From Cedecea neteri (GTDB lineage Bacteria; Pseudomonadota; Gammaproteobacteria; Enterobacterales; Enterobacteriaceae): a stretch of 64,000 bases of DNA. Under the pieces are notes generated by a model, which did no database searches, was not told where the DNA came from, and saw only the letters and a list, made by a program, of their open reading frames with translations. The DNA is taken from the NCBI RefSeq assembly GCF_000757825.1, contig NZ_CP009451.1, positions 1,984,001 to 2,048,000 of the forward strand, in the 5' to 3' direction. Positions 9,818-17,730 of this stretch are shown in pieces. Within the stretch, counting starts at the first letter, position 1. Every line of letters starts with the position of its first letter. A program made the translations under genes and the position numbers.

Positions 9818-10495
9818 TCATGGCTTACACAGCAGTTGCTCCAGTTCACTTAACGAGGTGACCTGCCAGGTCGGTTCTATCCCTTCCGGCGCGGTGCGTC
9901 CGTGGGCGTTAAGCCAGCAGGTTGCTATCCCGGCGTTAATGCCGCCAAGAATGTCGGATTCCGCGGTGTCGCCCACCATTAATACGCGGTCACGCGAAGG
10001 CTGATTCATCTGCTCAAAGGTATAGTCGAAAATACGGCGATCGGGTTTTGCCACGCCCACCTGCTCGGAAATAACCAGCAGGTCGAAATAGTCTCGCAGG
10101 CCGGTACGCTCCAGGCGGATTTGCTGCAGCGCGGTGAAGCCGTTGGTGATAATGCCGAGTTTAGCCTTACCCTTCAGCGCATTAAGCAAAGAAACGGCCC
10201 CCGGCAGCGGGGAGCAAATTTCCGCCATCGCGGATAAAAAGGCGGTGTTAAGTTCAGCCGACGGAACACTAAGCCGCTCGGCCCAGTCCTCAAAACGCCT
10301 GAGCTGAAGCTGAAGCGCGGTAATCGCGCCGTTCTGGTAATCCACCCACAGCGGCTTGTTCACCGCCTGGTATTCCTGGAAATCATCTGCGGTAAAGGTC
10401 ACGCTATAGTCGAGAAACATCCGCTGTAAACCGCCAAACGCGTCAAAAGTAAACAGCGTTTCGTCCGCATCAAATAAAATCCAGTCCCAGTTCAT
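9818..10495 (-). CDS. yjjG: Pyrimidine nucleotidase YjjG (HAD family)
   Basis: House-cleaning 5'-nucleotidase that acts on dUMP, dTMP, UMP and non-canonical pyrimidine nucleotides. It has 225 residues, as in E. coli. HAD motif I is FDADETLF (Asp nucleophile and acid/base), motif II is ITNGF near residue 107, motif III is the Lys in VAKPDRRIF, and motif IV is MVGDTAESD near 176. I chose the ATG at 10493-10495 (MNWDWI) over the GTG two codons upstream, because it matches the E. coli start and sits seven bases from AAAGGTG. It follows rimI closely and probably belongs to the holD-rimI-yjjG transcript. Confidence 0.96.
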   Translation of the reverse strand: MNWDWILFDADETLFTFDAFGGLQRMFLDYSVTFTADDFQEYQAVNKPLWVDYQNGAITALQLQLRRFEDWAERLSVPSAELNTAFLSAMAEICSPLPGAVSLLNALKGKAKLGIITNGFTALQQIRLERTGLRDYFDLLVISEQVGVAKPDRRIFDYTFEQMNQPSRDRVLMVGDTAESDILGGINAGIATCWLNAHGRTAPEGIEPTWQVTSLSELEQLLCKP

Positions 10496-10513
10496 CCACA
10501 CACCTTTTCAATA

Positions 10514-10957
10514 TTAACCGAGGGGAAGCGCCATCACGATTGCGTCTTCCCGACCTTCTTTTGCAGGATAATAGTTACGACGCACCGTCGCTTCGTTAAA
10601 GCCCAGACTTTCGTACAGCGTTCTTGCCGCAACGTTGGAGGCACGTACCTCCAGCCACAGCGTAAAGACATCCCGCTTCTCAAGCTCCTCGATAAGGTAC
10701 TCAAGCAGCGCTTTTCCAAGCCCCTGCCGCTGGTATGCCGGATCGACCGCGATGTTAAACAACGTGGCTTCGTCGAGAATGACCTGCGTCACCGCAAAAG
10801 CGGCAAGCTTGCCGTCAACGTCCAGCCGTAAATTGAAGTAGCGTTCGCCCTGATTGCTGGCAAACGTTTTTTCACTCCAGGGAAAAGCATGACTGCGTAG
10901 CTCGATGGCGTACGCCGCCGCTAAATCATTCGGCGTCAGGGAAGATATCGTGTTCAT
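10514..10957 (-). CDS. rimI: Ribosomal protein alanine acetyltransferase RimI
   Basis: GNAT acetyltransferase that acetylates the N-terminal alanine of ribosomal protein S18 and some other proteins. It has 147 residues (148 in E. coli). The acetyl-CoA loop is VDPAYQRQGLGKALL near residue 70. Its start (MNTISSL, ATG at 10955-10957) lies inside the end of holD with a 32-base overlap, so the two are translationally coupled; longer upstream starts give no family match. Confidence 0.96.
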   Translation of the reverse strand: MNTISSLTPNDLAAAYAIELRSHAFPWSEKTFASNQGERYFNLRLDVDGKLAAFAVTQVILDEATLFNIAVDPAYQRQGLGKALLEYLIEELEKRDVFTLWLEVRASNVAARTLYESLGFNEATVRRNYYPAKEGREDAIVMALPLG

Positions 10958-11345
10958 GTTCGCAAATTTGTTGCCACAGCGCCTGTCGCGCGTTGCCATT
11001 GTGATAAAGCTCATCCAGCACGGGGGAAGTCAGCTGCGCGCCGTCCAGCGTCAGCGGCTGCTCCACGCCCAGACGCCAGCTATTGCAGCGGCTGTCGGGC
11101 GGCATCATCGCAACGCGCTCTGGGGTCAGCTGCATCACTTGCTCAGGGCTTAACGCCATGCTGCGTAAAATGTCCTTCACCAGCGGATCGTTCAGCGCCG
11201 GCAGCGCCTCGGCGACCATCACCAAACGCACGCCAGCAGGCAAAGAAACCGCAATTTCACCCTGCAAAGCCGTCGGACGGCGCAGCACCCACTGGGTAAT
11301 ACCCAGCTGCTGTAACTGCCAGTCGCGTCGGGAAGGGGAAGTCAT
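10926..11345 (-). CDS. holD: DNA polymerase III psi subunit HolD
   Basis: Psi subunit of the DNA polymerase III clamp loader. With chi it links the holoenzyme to single-strand-binding protein. It has 139 residues (137 in E. coli). The conserved N-terminus MTSPSRRDWQLQQLGITQW is the segment that binds the gamma/tau complex. QCNSWRLG-like and ALWQQICEHEHDIFP segments near the C-terminus also match. It is the first gene of the holD-rimI-yjjG unit and diverges from rsmC across about 107 bases. Confidence 0.95.
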   Translation of the reverse strand: MTSPSRRDWQLQQLGITQWVLRRPTALQGEIAVSLPAGVRLVMVAEALPALNDPLVKDILRSMALSPEQVMQLTPERVAMMPPDSRCNSWRLGVEQPLTLDGAQLTSPVLDELYHNGNARQALWQQICEHEHDIFPDAE

Positions 11346-11452
11346 AGCGAAACCTATCTGGAGCGTAATTAGGGCGGCAAATATAGCAAATTCATCGAAT
11401 CCACGCCATTAAAGCTCTATAATCCACGCTCTGATTTTCCAGGAGCAATTTG

Positions 11453-12484
11453 ATGAGTGCGTTTACCCCGGCGAGTGAAGTACTGCTGCGCCACAGCGAT
11501 GATTTTACCGAGAGCCGTGTGTTGTTTGCCGGTGACATGCAAGACGACCTGCCGGCGCGTTTCGACACCGCCGCCAGCCGCGCCCACACCCAGCAATTCC
11601 ACCACTGGCAGGTACTCAGCGCGCAGATGGGTGAGAACGCACAGTACGGCCTCGTGGCCGGTGCGGACATCGTTGCTGACAGCAATACGCTGATTTATTA
11701 CTGGCCGAAGAACAAGCCAGAAGCCCAGTTCCAGCTGATGAACATTCTGTCGCTGATGCCGATTGGCACCGACGTTTTCGTCGTGGGCGAAAACCGTTCC
11801 GGCGTGCGCAGCGCCGAGCAGATGCTGGCTGACATTTGCCCGCTGACCAAAATCGACAGCGCTCGCCGCTGTGGCCTGTACCACGGCCGCCTTGAGCAGC
11901 AGCCAGCGTTTGATGAAAACGGCTGGTGGGATGAATATCCACATGACGAGATGACGGTGAAAACCCTGCCGGGTGTCTTCAGCCGTGACGGCCTGGATAC
12001 CGGCAGCAAGCTGCTGCTTTCCACGCTGACGCCGCACACCAAAGGCAAAGTGCTGGACGTAGGTTGCGGCGCGGGCGTACTGGCCATCACCCTGGCCAGC
12101 CACTCGCCAAAAGTTCGCCTCACGCTGAGCGACGTCAGCGCGCCTGCAGTAGCTGCCAGCCGTGCAACGCTTGCGGCAAACGGCATTGAAGGCGAAGTCA
12201 TCGCCAGTAACGTTTACTCGGAGATCAACGGTCGTTTCGACATGATTATCTCCAACCCGCCGTTCCACGACGGTATGCAAACCAGCCTTGATGCGGCTCA
12301 CCAGCTTATTCGCGGTGCAGCACGCCATCTGAACATGGGCGGCGAGCTGCGCATCGTGGCGAACGCCTTCCTGGCCTACCCTAACGTGCTGGACGAAGTG
12401 TTTGGCAGCCATGAAGTTATTGCCCAAACCGGCCGCTTCAAGGTCTACCGCGCCGTTCTGACCCGCGCGGGCAAAAAACGCTAA
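11453..12484 (+). CDS. rsmC: 16S rRNA m2G1207 methyltransferase RsmC
   Basis: Methylates G1207 of 16S rRNA in the 30S subunit using S-adenosylmethionine. It has 343 residues, as in E. coli. The N-terminal half ([18 protein letters not shown]) is a degenerate duplicate of the methyltransferase fold. The C-terminal half has the SAM loop [12 protein letters not shown] near residue 201 and the catalytic NPPF motif ([11 protein letters not shown]) near 268. ATG 11453 is chosen over an overlapping TTG because it matches the family start and follows AGGAGC. Confidence 0.97.
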   Translation: MSAFTPASEVLLRHSDDFTESRVLFAGDMQDDLPARFDTAASRAHTQQFHHWQVLSAQMGENAQYGLVAGADIVADSNTLIYYWPKNKPEAQFQLMNILSLMPIGTDVFVVGENRSGVRSAEQMLADICPLTKIDSARRCGLYHGRLEQQPAFDENGWWDEYPHDEMTVKTLPGVFSRDGLDTGSKLLLSTLTPHTKGKVLDVGCGAGVLAITLASHSPKVRLTLSDVSAPAVAASRATLAANGIEGEVIASNVYSEINGRFDMIISNPPFHDGMQTSLDAAHQLIRGAARHLNMGGELRIVANAFLAYPNVLDEVFGSHEVIAQTGRFKVYRAVLTRAGKKR

Positions 12485-12493
12485 ACACGCTTC

Positions 12494-12529
12494 GGTGCCG
12501 CTTTTTGCATCAGTCAGAAAAGCGGCACC
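12494..12529. repeat. 12-bp inverted repeat after rsmC
   Basis: GGTGCCGCTTTT and AAAAGCGGCACC form a perfect stem with a 12-base loop just after the rsmC stop. No U-run follows, so it may be a mRNA 3' stabiliser or a weak terminator. It lies immediately before the tRNA promoter. Confidence 0.6.
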
Positions 12530-12539
12530 AAATTAAGTG

Positions 12540-12567
12540 TTGACGAAGCTCAGAAAACATCTAGAAT
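12540..12567 (+). promoter_or_regulatory. Promoter of the tRNA-Leu cluster
   Basis: TTGACG (12540-12545), a 16-base spacer and TAGAAT (12562-12567) are followed by the GC-rich discriminator GCGCCTCCG. This is typical of stringently controlled stable-RNA promoters. Confidence 0.75.
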
Positions 12568-12605
12568 GCGCCTCCGTGGTTGTGATACTTCGGTATGACA
12601 GGTAT

Positions 12606-12692
12606 GCGAAGGTGGCGGAATTGGTAGACGCGCTAGCTTCAGGTGTTAGTGTTCTTACGGACGTGAGGGTTCAAGTCCCTCTCTTCGCACCA
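12606..12692 (+). tRNA. tRNA-Leu (CAG), copy 1
   Basis: An 87-base class II tRNA with acceptor GCGAAGG / CCTTCGC-type pairing, D-loop GGTAGACGCG, anticodon loop TTCAGGT (CAG), long variable arm, GGTTCAAGTCC T-arm and encoded CCA. It corresponds to the leuV/P/Q genes, which also lie next to rsmC in E. coli. Confidence 0.97.
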
Positions 12693-12723
12693 ACACAACC
12701 ACGAAAGATATCGTTCGCACTGC

Positions 12724-12810
12724 GCGAAGGTGGCGGAATTGGTAGACGCGCTAGCTTCAGGTGTTAGTGTTCTTACGGACGTGAGGGTTCAAGTCCCTCT
12801 CTTCGCACCA
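12724..12810 (+). tRNA. tRNA-Leu (CAG), copy 2
   Basis: Identical in sequence to copy 1 over all 87 bases. It is separated from it by a 31-base spacer and clearly part of the same precursor. Confidence 0.97.
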
Positions 12811-12857
12811 ATGCGAAGGCGATATCAAAACTCTTCAGGTGCAAATCTGAAAACTGT

Positions 12858-12944
12858 GCGAAGGTGGCGGAATTGGTAGACGCGCTAGCTTCAGGTGTTA
12901 GTGTCCTTACGGACGTGAGGGTTCAAGTCCCTCTCTTCGCACCA
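12858..12944 (+). tRNA. tRNA-Leu (CAG), copy 3, one-base variant
   Basis: Matches copies 1 and 2 except for a C instead of T at 12905 in the variable arm. The arm becomes GTCC-TTAC-GGAC, replacing a G-U wobble with a Watson-Crick pair. The anticodon and CCA end are unchanged, so it should be functional. Confidence 0.96.
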
Positions 12945-12969
12945 CTTCTTACGAAGTGACCCTCTTTTT
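12943..12969 (+). terminator. Terminator of the tRNA-Leu cluster
   Basis: A CACTTC-TTAC-GAAGTG hairpin begins at the last tRNA's CCA end and is followed by ACCCTCTTTTTT. Confidence 0.75.
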
Positions 12970-12983
12970 TATCCCCCTATTGT

Positions 12984-13223
12984 TTATCTCATCGTTCCCA
13001 AATTCATCACAATCAGCAGCAATCCGCTGGCAAATGCTACGCATGATGGCAGTAAAACAAAGTGCCGTAACGTCTTGTGATATAGCATCAGCGCCGTTGC
13101 CAACAGCCCGACGACCACCAGCACTCGCCACTGGCTGAAAGACAGATCCATACAGGCAAGCAGCGCGACGGCAAGGCCCGCCACCATTACACTCCAGCCA
13201 CCTTCGAGTCGTCGTTGCAGCAT
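12984..13223 (-). CDS. Small inner-membrane protein, DUF1435 family
   Basis: A 79-residue protein (MLQRRLEGGWSVMVAGLAVA...) with three hydrophobic stretches at about residues 12-24, 31-46 and 57-73. It resembles DUF1435 membrane proteins found beside the leucine tRNA cluster in Salmonella. No function is known for the family. The ATG at 13221-13223 is preceded, 17 bases upstream, by a near-perfect Fur box (13241-13259), so expression is predicted to rise when iron is scarce. It is divergent from the diguanylate cyclase gene. Confidence 0.8.
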   Translation of the reverse strand: MLQRRLEGGWSVMVAGLAVALLACMDLSFSQWRVLVVVGLLATALMLYHKTLRHFVLLPSCVAFASGLLLIVMNLGTMR

Positions 13224-13240
13224 CTTCGCGCCTCAATCAT

Positions 13241-13259
13241 GATAATGATAACCAATATC
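13241..13259 (-). promoter_or_regulatory. Fur box upstream of the DUF1435 gene
   Basis: GATAATGATAACCAATATC matches 17 of 19 positions of the Fur consensus. It lies in the DUF1435-cyclase divergent region, 17 bases upstream of the DUF1435 start and about 230 bases from the cyclase start. Confidence 0.82.
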
Positions 13260-13491
13260 ATATGATAAAATTTCTCAATTGTCAGCGTGAAAACGTGCGA
13301 GAGCTATCGCTGAAATAGCCAGGGTTGACGCGTCATTTAATGACAGATTTTCAGTAAGGTGATAGATTGACCGCCGGCTTTAGTTTGCCTCATAAAAATT
13401 CCAATAGTTGCCAGAAAAGCAAATAACCCGCTTTTCATTGATACGACACACACACAACACCTGACGCACTTACCCAAGACATAACCGTTCT

Positions 13492-14556
13492 ATGACAGCC
13501 CAAACCTGGCGAGCCTTACTCAAAGCAAAGCACCAGCTTTCTTTACGTTTATTTTTGCTGCTCAACGCCCTGGCAGCCGCTTTTGCTATGCTCTTCCCGA
13601 TCCATTCGGCCATGCGCGTAACGCTGCCCGCTATCACCATTCTGCTCGCCAGCCTGGCGCTGTTGGCCTGGCAGGTTATCAATAAAAAGCGATTGATTAA
13701 CCTGAATATTGTCTCGTTATCTCTCGGATTATTATGGGCGCTGCACATTTTTATTAAGCACGAGGCTATCGGCTATCTGGATACTTCATTTCTGGTTATC
13801 AGCCTGATGTCGGTGCTCTTTATTGGCGCCATTTCGTTTATTAATAATATCGTGGCCTTCCTGCTACAAAGCCTGCCCGTCGCGCTGGTGGTGCTTTGGC
13901 TGGGGGATGTCGATCAGTGGTTACGGGTGCTCTACTCTATTGCGCTGCCCGCCATCGGCATCACCATTCAGCATATTATTCAAAAGCGTAACGAGCGTTT
14001 TACCCAGCGGCTGATGAATAAGCTTCTCGAAGAGAAAGAGACGCTGAACGACCTCAGCATGCTCGATCCTTTAACCGGACTGTATAACCGCCGTGGCTTT
14101 CAAAACCGCCTCGAACATATTCAGGCCTCCGGCAGCGGCAGCCATTACGTTTTGCTGCTGGATATCGACTACTTCAAGTCCTACAACGATCACTACGGCC
14201 ATGCGATGGGCGATCAGGCGCTGATCCGCGTGTCGGCCGCCATCCGCGATGCCGTGCGTTCAAGAGATATCGTCACGCGCTACGGCGGCGAAGAGTTCAT
14301 GGTGATGCTCACCAACATCGACGGCGAGCGCGCGCTGCAGTCTGCCGAAAGGATCCGCCAGCGCGTTTTCGATCTGGAGATTCCCCATATGTTTAATAAC
14401 CAGGTCGCGACCAACGTCACCGTCAGTATCGGCCTGGCGCCCTTTACCGGAGGCAGCATTGATGACGCTCTGAGCCAGGCGGACAAGGCGCTGTATCAGG
14501 CAAAAAATCGAGGACGAAACAGCATTCTGACCAACGAAATGGCCACCGCAGGTTAG
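13492..14556 (+). CDS. Membrane-anchored diguanylate cyclase (GGDEF)
   Basis: Makes the second messenger cyclic di-GMP from two GTP. It has 354 residues. The N-terminal half holds about six hydrophobic segments (residues 17-165) with no recognised sensor domain. A GGDEF domain follows from DPLTGLYNRRGF (near 194). The active-site motif is GGEEF (RYGGEEFMVML, near 264), and an intact inhibitory I-site RxxD (RSRD) lies five residues before it, so product inhibition is expected. Position and architecture match Salmonella STM4551, next to fhuF and the leucine tRNAs and absent from E. coli K-12. The signal sensed is unknown. Confidence 0.92.
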   Translation: MTAQTWRALLKAKHQLSLRLFLLLNALAAAFAMLFPIHSAMRVTLPAITILLASLALLAWQVINKKRLINLNIVSLSLGLLWALHIFIKHEAIGYLDTSFLVISLMSVLFIGAISFINNIVAFLLQSLPVALVVLWLGDVDQWLRVLYSIALPAIGITIQHIIQKRNERFTQRLMNKLLEEKETLNDLSMLDPLTGLYNRRGFQNRLEHIQASGSGSHYVLLLDIDYFKSYNDHYGHAMGDQALIRVSAAIRDAVRSRDIVTRYGGEEFMVMLTNIDGERALQSAERIRQRVFDLEIPHMFNNQVATNVTVSIGLAPFTGGSIDDALSQADKALYQAKNRGRNSILTNEMATAG

Positions 14557-14664
14557 CCTTTTCCTCAGAAATAATGTGGTTGCGTACCGGCAGCATATTG
14601 TTCATATTTCAGACAATAAAAACATGCCGCTTACGGCAATACTTTGTATCTCTGAGGAATAATA

Positions 14665-15030
14665 ATGGCTAACGTTTTTCCTGCGCTCGTCGTACTTCCC
14701 GTACTTCTTCTCACCGCCTGTGCCAACAATAACGCCGGCAGACTGCAGGTCAAAGGCCAGCCGCTGACCAGCGATCCAGCCTATGTTTTGCAGCACCTTA
14801 TCCCGATGCTGCCTATCACCAGCGGCTGCCGGGACAAACCAGAATCCGTCTCCGTAGACCTGGTCAGTAAATCGGATGATATCCGCACTAATGCCGCCGG
14901 AACGGCGCTGATTTCAGGTTCAGCGAAAGAAGCCTGGAAGTTTGACGCCTGCGGCCGCACAATCCCAATGTACGTGACCTACGCATTCTTCCCTGACGGC
15001 AAAACGGCTTACAAATTCGCCGCAAAATAG
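14665..15030 (+). CDS. Small lipoprotein of unknown function
   Basis: A 121-residue protein with a hydrophobic N-terminal signal ending in a lipobox, LLLTAC (Cys19), so it should be lipid-anchored; residues +2/+3 after Cys are Ala-Asn, favouring the outer membrane. Two later cysteines, in TSGCRDKP and FDACGRT, could form a disulfide. The ATG is preceded by GAGGAATAAT. I do not recognise the family. It stands between the cyclase and fhuF on the same strand. Confidence 0.75.
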   Translation: MANVFPALVVLPVLLLTACANNNAGRLQVKGQPLTSDPAYVLQHLIPMLPITSGCRDKPESVSVDLVSKSDDIRTNAAGTALISGSAKEAWKFDACGRTIPMYVTYAFFPDGKTAYKFAAK

Positions 15031-15051
15031 CCTGCCGATAAGCCGCGCCAG

Positions 15052-15085
15052 ATCGCAAAAGCCGCCTTCAATTTGCGATGGCGGC
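15052..15085. repeat. Two interleaved inverted repeats
   Basis: ATCGCAAA (15052-15059) can pair with TTTGCGAT (15072-15079), and GCCGCC (15061-15066) with GGCGGC (15080-15085). The arms interleave, so the two hairpins exclude one another. They lie between the lipoprotein stop and the fhuF promoter; no U-run follows. Confidence 0.5.
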
Positions 15086-15118
15086 GAAATCATCTTGCCA
15101 GAGGAAGCACGCATAGTT

Positions 15119-15137
15119 AGGATTGCTAATCATTATC
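15119..15137 (+). promoter_or_regulatory. Fur box upstream of fhuF
   Basis: AGGATTGCTAATCATTATC has a perfect right half (TAATCATTATC) and a weak left half, 14 of 19 consensus positions. It lies 25 bases before the fhuF start, where Fur control is known in E. coli. Confidence 0.75.
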
Positions 15138-15162
15138 ATTTAGATTACTTCTTGACGAGAGT

Positions 15163-15954
15163 ATGGCGCTTCAATCCCTTCAGCTCAGCGACGACAGCGG
15201 GTGTTTTGTGCTCCCCTGGTCTCCGGCGGCGCGTCCGCTGGCCGATTCTCTGCGGGAACATTTCGCCACCCACCGGCCTTACTTCAACGACATCATCAAA
15301 TTAAACGAGCCCGTGCCTGCCTCAGCGATGACGCTAAGCGAGTGGCGAAAACCTGCCGTGCTGACTTCACTGATGGCGGCCTACGGCGACCATATTTATC
15401 GTAACCAGCCTCAACTTTCCCGCGAGCACAAGCCGCTGAAGTCCCTGTGGGCGCAGTGGTACATTGGCCTGCTGGTGCCGCCGATGATGATGGCCTTGCT
15501 GACCCAACCTAAAGCGCTGAACATTGCTCCCCAACACATGCGCGTTGAGTTCCATGCCACGGGGCGAGCCAAATGCTTCTGGATTAACGTGGAAGAAGAC
15601 AGCCAAGCAACCGAGCTACCGCTACGCCTGCGCCTGGAACAGTTCATTACCCACGGCCTGATGCCCGTTGTAGCGGCGTTGGAAGCCAGCGAAGACATCA
15701 ACGCCCGGCTTATCTGGAGCAACACCGGCTACCTGGTGAACTGGTTCTTCGGCGAGCTGAAACCGCGGCTGGATGAACAGAGCCTGGCGGCGTTGGTGAA
15801 TGCCTGTTTCTTTGAAAAGCAGCTCTCATGCGGCAGGGAAAACCCGCTTTACCGCACCGCGATCCCACGTGATGGCGTTTTGGTTCGCCGCACCTGCTGC
15901 CAGCGCTACAAGCTGCCCGACGTCCAACGCTGCGGCGACTGTACTCTGAAATAG
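15163..15954 (+). CDS. fhuF: Ferric siderophore reductase FhuF
   Basis: Cytoplasmic [2Fe-2S] protein that reduces iron in hydroxamate siderophores such as ferrioxamine and ferrichrome after import. It has 263 residues (262 in E. coli). The C-terminal cluster motif C-C-x10-C-x2-C is intact (RRTCCQRYKLPDVQRCGDC). LKSLWAQWYIGLLVPPMMMAL near residue 87 and IWSNTGYLVNWF near 184 are family signatures. The siderophore receptor and transporter genes are not in the window. It is preceded by a Fur box. Confidence 0.96.
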   Translation: MALQSLQLSDDSGCFVLPWSPAARPLADSLREHFATHRPYFNDIIKLNEPVPASAMTLSEWRKPAVLTSLMAAYGDHIYRNQPQLSREHKPLKSLWAQWYIGLLVPPMMMALLTQPKALNIAPQHMRVEFHATGRAKCFWINVEEDSQATELPLRLRLEQFITHGLMPVVAALEASEDINARLIWSNTGYLVNWFFGELKPRLDEQSLAALVNACFFEKQLSCGRENPLYRTAIPRDGVLVRRTCCQRYKLPDVQRCGDCTLK

Positions 15955-15956
15955 CA

Positions 15957-15978
15957 AACGGCGGGTTTCCCCGCCGTT
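15957..15978. terminator. Bidirectional terminator, fhuF / PTS IIC
   Basis: AACGGCGGG-TTTC-CCCGCCGTT forms a 9-bp stem between two convergent genes. Modest U-containing tracts occur on both sides. Confidence 0.7.
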
Positions 15979-15998
15979 CGTTCTCTCTATCTAAGCTA

Positions 15999-17345
15999 TT
16001 AAGCCAGCTGTTGGTTTCCTTCCTCGCTCGCTCTTTGCGCCTCTTCTTTCTCCTGTTCCAGCAGCTGCTTCTCGTACACTTTGAAGAACGGGAAGTAGAT
16101 GATCGACGATACGCAGGCCAGCAGAATCACCAGAATCGCCGCACGGAAGTCCCAGCCCAGCGCCCAGGCAGCGCCGATAGGTGCCGGTGCCGTCCACGGC
16201 ACAACGGAAATTACGCGGCCAATCAGATCCAGCTTCATCGCGCCCCAGGCCAGCACGGCGTTAACCATTGGCGCCAGCAGGAACGGAATGAAGAACACCG
16301 GGTTCATCACAATCGGTGTCCCGAAGATAACCGGCTCGTTAATGTTAAAGCAGGTTGGCACGATGCTAAGCCGGCCAATAGAGCGCAGGTGAGCAGATTT
16401 ACTGCGCAGATAGCAGACAACCAGGCCCATCGTCGCCCCGGAACCACCGACCACGATAAAGAAGGTCCAGAACGCTTCCATAAAGATATGCGGCAGCGGT
16501 GCACCGGCGGCCAGTGCGCCCTGGTTCAGGCCCAGGTTAGTCAGCCAGAACATCTGCAGCATCCCGGAGACAATCGCCGCCCCGTGGATTCCCGCGAACC
16601 ACAGCAGGTGGGCAATCAGCACCGCCAGCAGAATCGCAGGCAGGGAATCCGCAGCCGACACCAGCGGTTTAAACAGCGCCATAATGGCCTGAGGGATCAG
16701 CATATCGAACTGGGACTGGATAAACAGGCTCAGCGGATACAGCGTCAGCACAACCACCAGCACCGGGATCAGCAGGTCAAAAGAGTTTTTGATCATCGGC
16801 GGCACCTGGTCCGGCAGCTTAATGCCGATGTTGTGTGCCTTCAGGAAACGCATCATCTCTACGCAGTAAATCGCCACCAGAATCGCGGTGAAGATCCCGG
16901 TACCGCCGAGGCTATCCACCGGCAGCGTCCCTTTGGTTTTCGGGGCTGCAACCACAAGGAAGGCCATCAGCGACAGCATGGCGCACATGAAGGGATCAAG
17001 CCCGTGCGATTTGACGTAATGTTTGCCCAGGTTGTAGGCAATCGCCGCACAAATGTAGATAGACATAATGCCCATCGTCATATCAAACGGCGTCAGGATT
17101 TGCCCCTCGAACTGCTTCGCCAAATCGAGCCAGGCGCGAGCAAAACCCCAGGTTGTGGTGGGCGAAAACGGCGGATAAGCAAAGACCAGCAGGAACGATC
17201 CGACAATCATGAACGGCATCGCGGAAATAAAGCCGTCGCGAATGGCCATGACGTGACGCTGTGAGGAAATACGCCCGGCAACAGGGCTGACGTAGTTTTC
17301 AACAAAGCGGAAAATTAAATTAAATGCAGCGTGGTTGGAAGACAT
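15999..17345 (-). CDS. PTS EIIC, lactose/cellobiose family
   Basis: Membrane permease of a phosphotransferase system for a beta-glucoside or similar disaccharide. It has 448 residues with about ten hydrophobic helices. Family signatures include AIRDGFISAMPFMIVGSFLLV (residues 31-50), WFAGIHGAAIVSGML, GGSGATMGLV and FNINEPVIFGTPIVMNP near 346; the conserved His and Glu lie in GIHG and NEP. It follows its EIIB partner by 13 bases. No EIIA, phospho-glycosidase or dedicated regulator lies next to it, so EIIA must be supplied elsewhere. The sugar cannot be read from sequence. Confidence 0.9.
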   Translation of the reverse strand: MSSNHAAFNLIFRFVENYVSPVAGRISSQRHVMAIRDGFISAMPFMIVGSFLLVFAYPPFSPTTTWGFARAWLDLAKQFEGQILTPFDMTMGIMSIYICAAIAYNLGKHYVKSHGLDPFMCAMLSLMAFLVVAAPKTKGTLPVDSLGGTGIFTAILVAIYCVEMMRFLKAHNIGIKLPDQVPPMIKNSFDLLIPVLVVVLTLYPLSLFIQSQFDMLIPQAIMALFKPLVSAADSLPAILLAVLIAHLLWFAGIHGAAIVSGMLQMFWLTNLGLNQGALAAGAPLPHIFMEAFWTFFIVVGGSGATMGLVVCYLRSKSAHLRSIGRLSIVPTCFNINEPVIFGTPIVMNPVFFIPFLLAPMVNAVLAWGAMKLDLIGRVISVVPWTAPAPIGAAWALGWDFRAAILVILLACVSSIIYFPFFKVYEKQLLEQEKEEAQRASEEGNQQLA

Positions 17346-17358
17346 ATTGGCTCTCCTG

Positions 17359-17664
17359 TCAGGCTATCAACGCGAGTGCGTCGGCGAGAATTCTGTCGCC
17401 GCGCATCATTCCGTAATCCATAGAGTTAATGACCGTGACCGGGATCCGTTTGGGAGCGGCCTGAGCCTTAAAATCTTCCAGACGGTATTTGATCTGCGGA
17501 CCGAGTAAACAGCAATCAAATTCAGGCAAAGCATCCGTGAACTCTTCGATACCCACCGCCTTAATCTCAACCTCAATCTGTTGATCCTGGGCGGCCTGTT
17601 TCATCCTGTTCACGACCATACTGGTAGACATACCAGCGGCACAGCATAAAAGGATACGTTTCAT
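17359..17664 (-). CDS. PTS EIIB, lactose/cellobiose family
   Basis: Cytoplasmic phosphoryl carrier that passes phosphate from EIIA to sugar on EIIC. It has 101 residues. The active-site loop is LLCCAAGMSTSM, with the phosphorylated Cys at residue 8 (Cys7 is adjacent and unusual). LLGPQIKYRLEDF near residue 53 is the second family signature. It is first in a IIB-IIC operon preceded by two LacI-type operator palindromes. Confidence 0.9.
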   Translation of the reverse strand: MKRILLCCAAGMSTSMVVNRMKQAAQDQQIEVEIKAVGIEEFTDALPEFDCCLLGPQIKYRLEDFKAQAAPKRIPVTVINSMDYGMMRGDRILADALALIA

Positions 17665-17730
17665 AGACGACTCTTATTATTAGGTACAGGGGTGGTTACG
17701 GGATTCAGTATTCCTCGCGGAATTTATTAC

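Noticed and set aside
11417..12427. Long minus-strand open frame of 336 codons
   Set aside because: It is antisense to rsmC, whose identity is certain; no ribosome site or family match.
12537..12767. Open frame across the leucine tRNA cluster
   Set aside because: It runs through two tRNA genes and their spacer, so it is not a protein gene.
12606..12944. Three near-identical 87-base units with spacers, looking like a short repeat array
   Set aside because: They are tRNA-Leu genes with cloverleaf features; the units are too long and too few for CRISPR. No CRISPR array was seen elsewhere in the window.
12949..13236. Alternative minus-strand frame of 95 codons overlapping the DUF1435 gene
   Set aside because: Arg-rich translation with no family match; the 79-codon frame gives a coherent membrane protein resembling DUF1435.
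16011..17264. Long plus-strand open frame of 417 codons, rich in Arg, Gln and His
   Set aside because: It is antisense to the PTS EIIC gene, and the amino-acid bias is that of a shadow frame.
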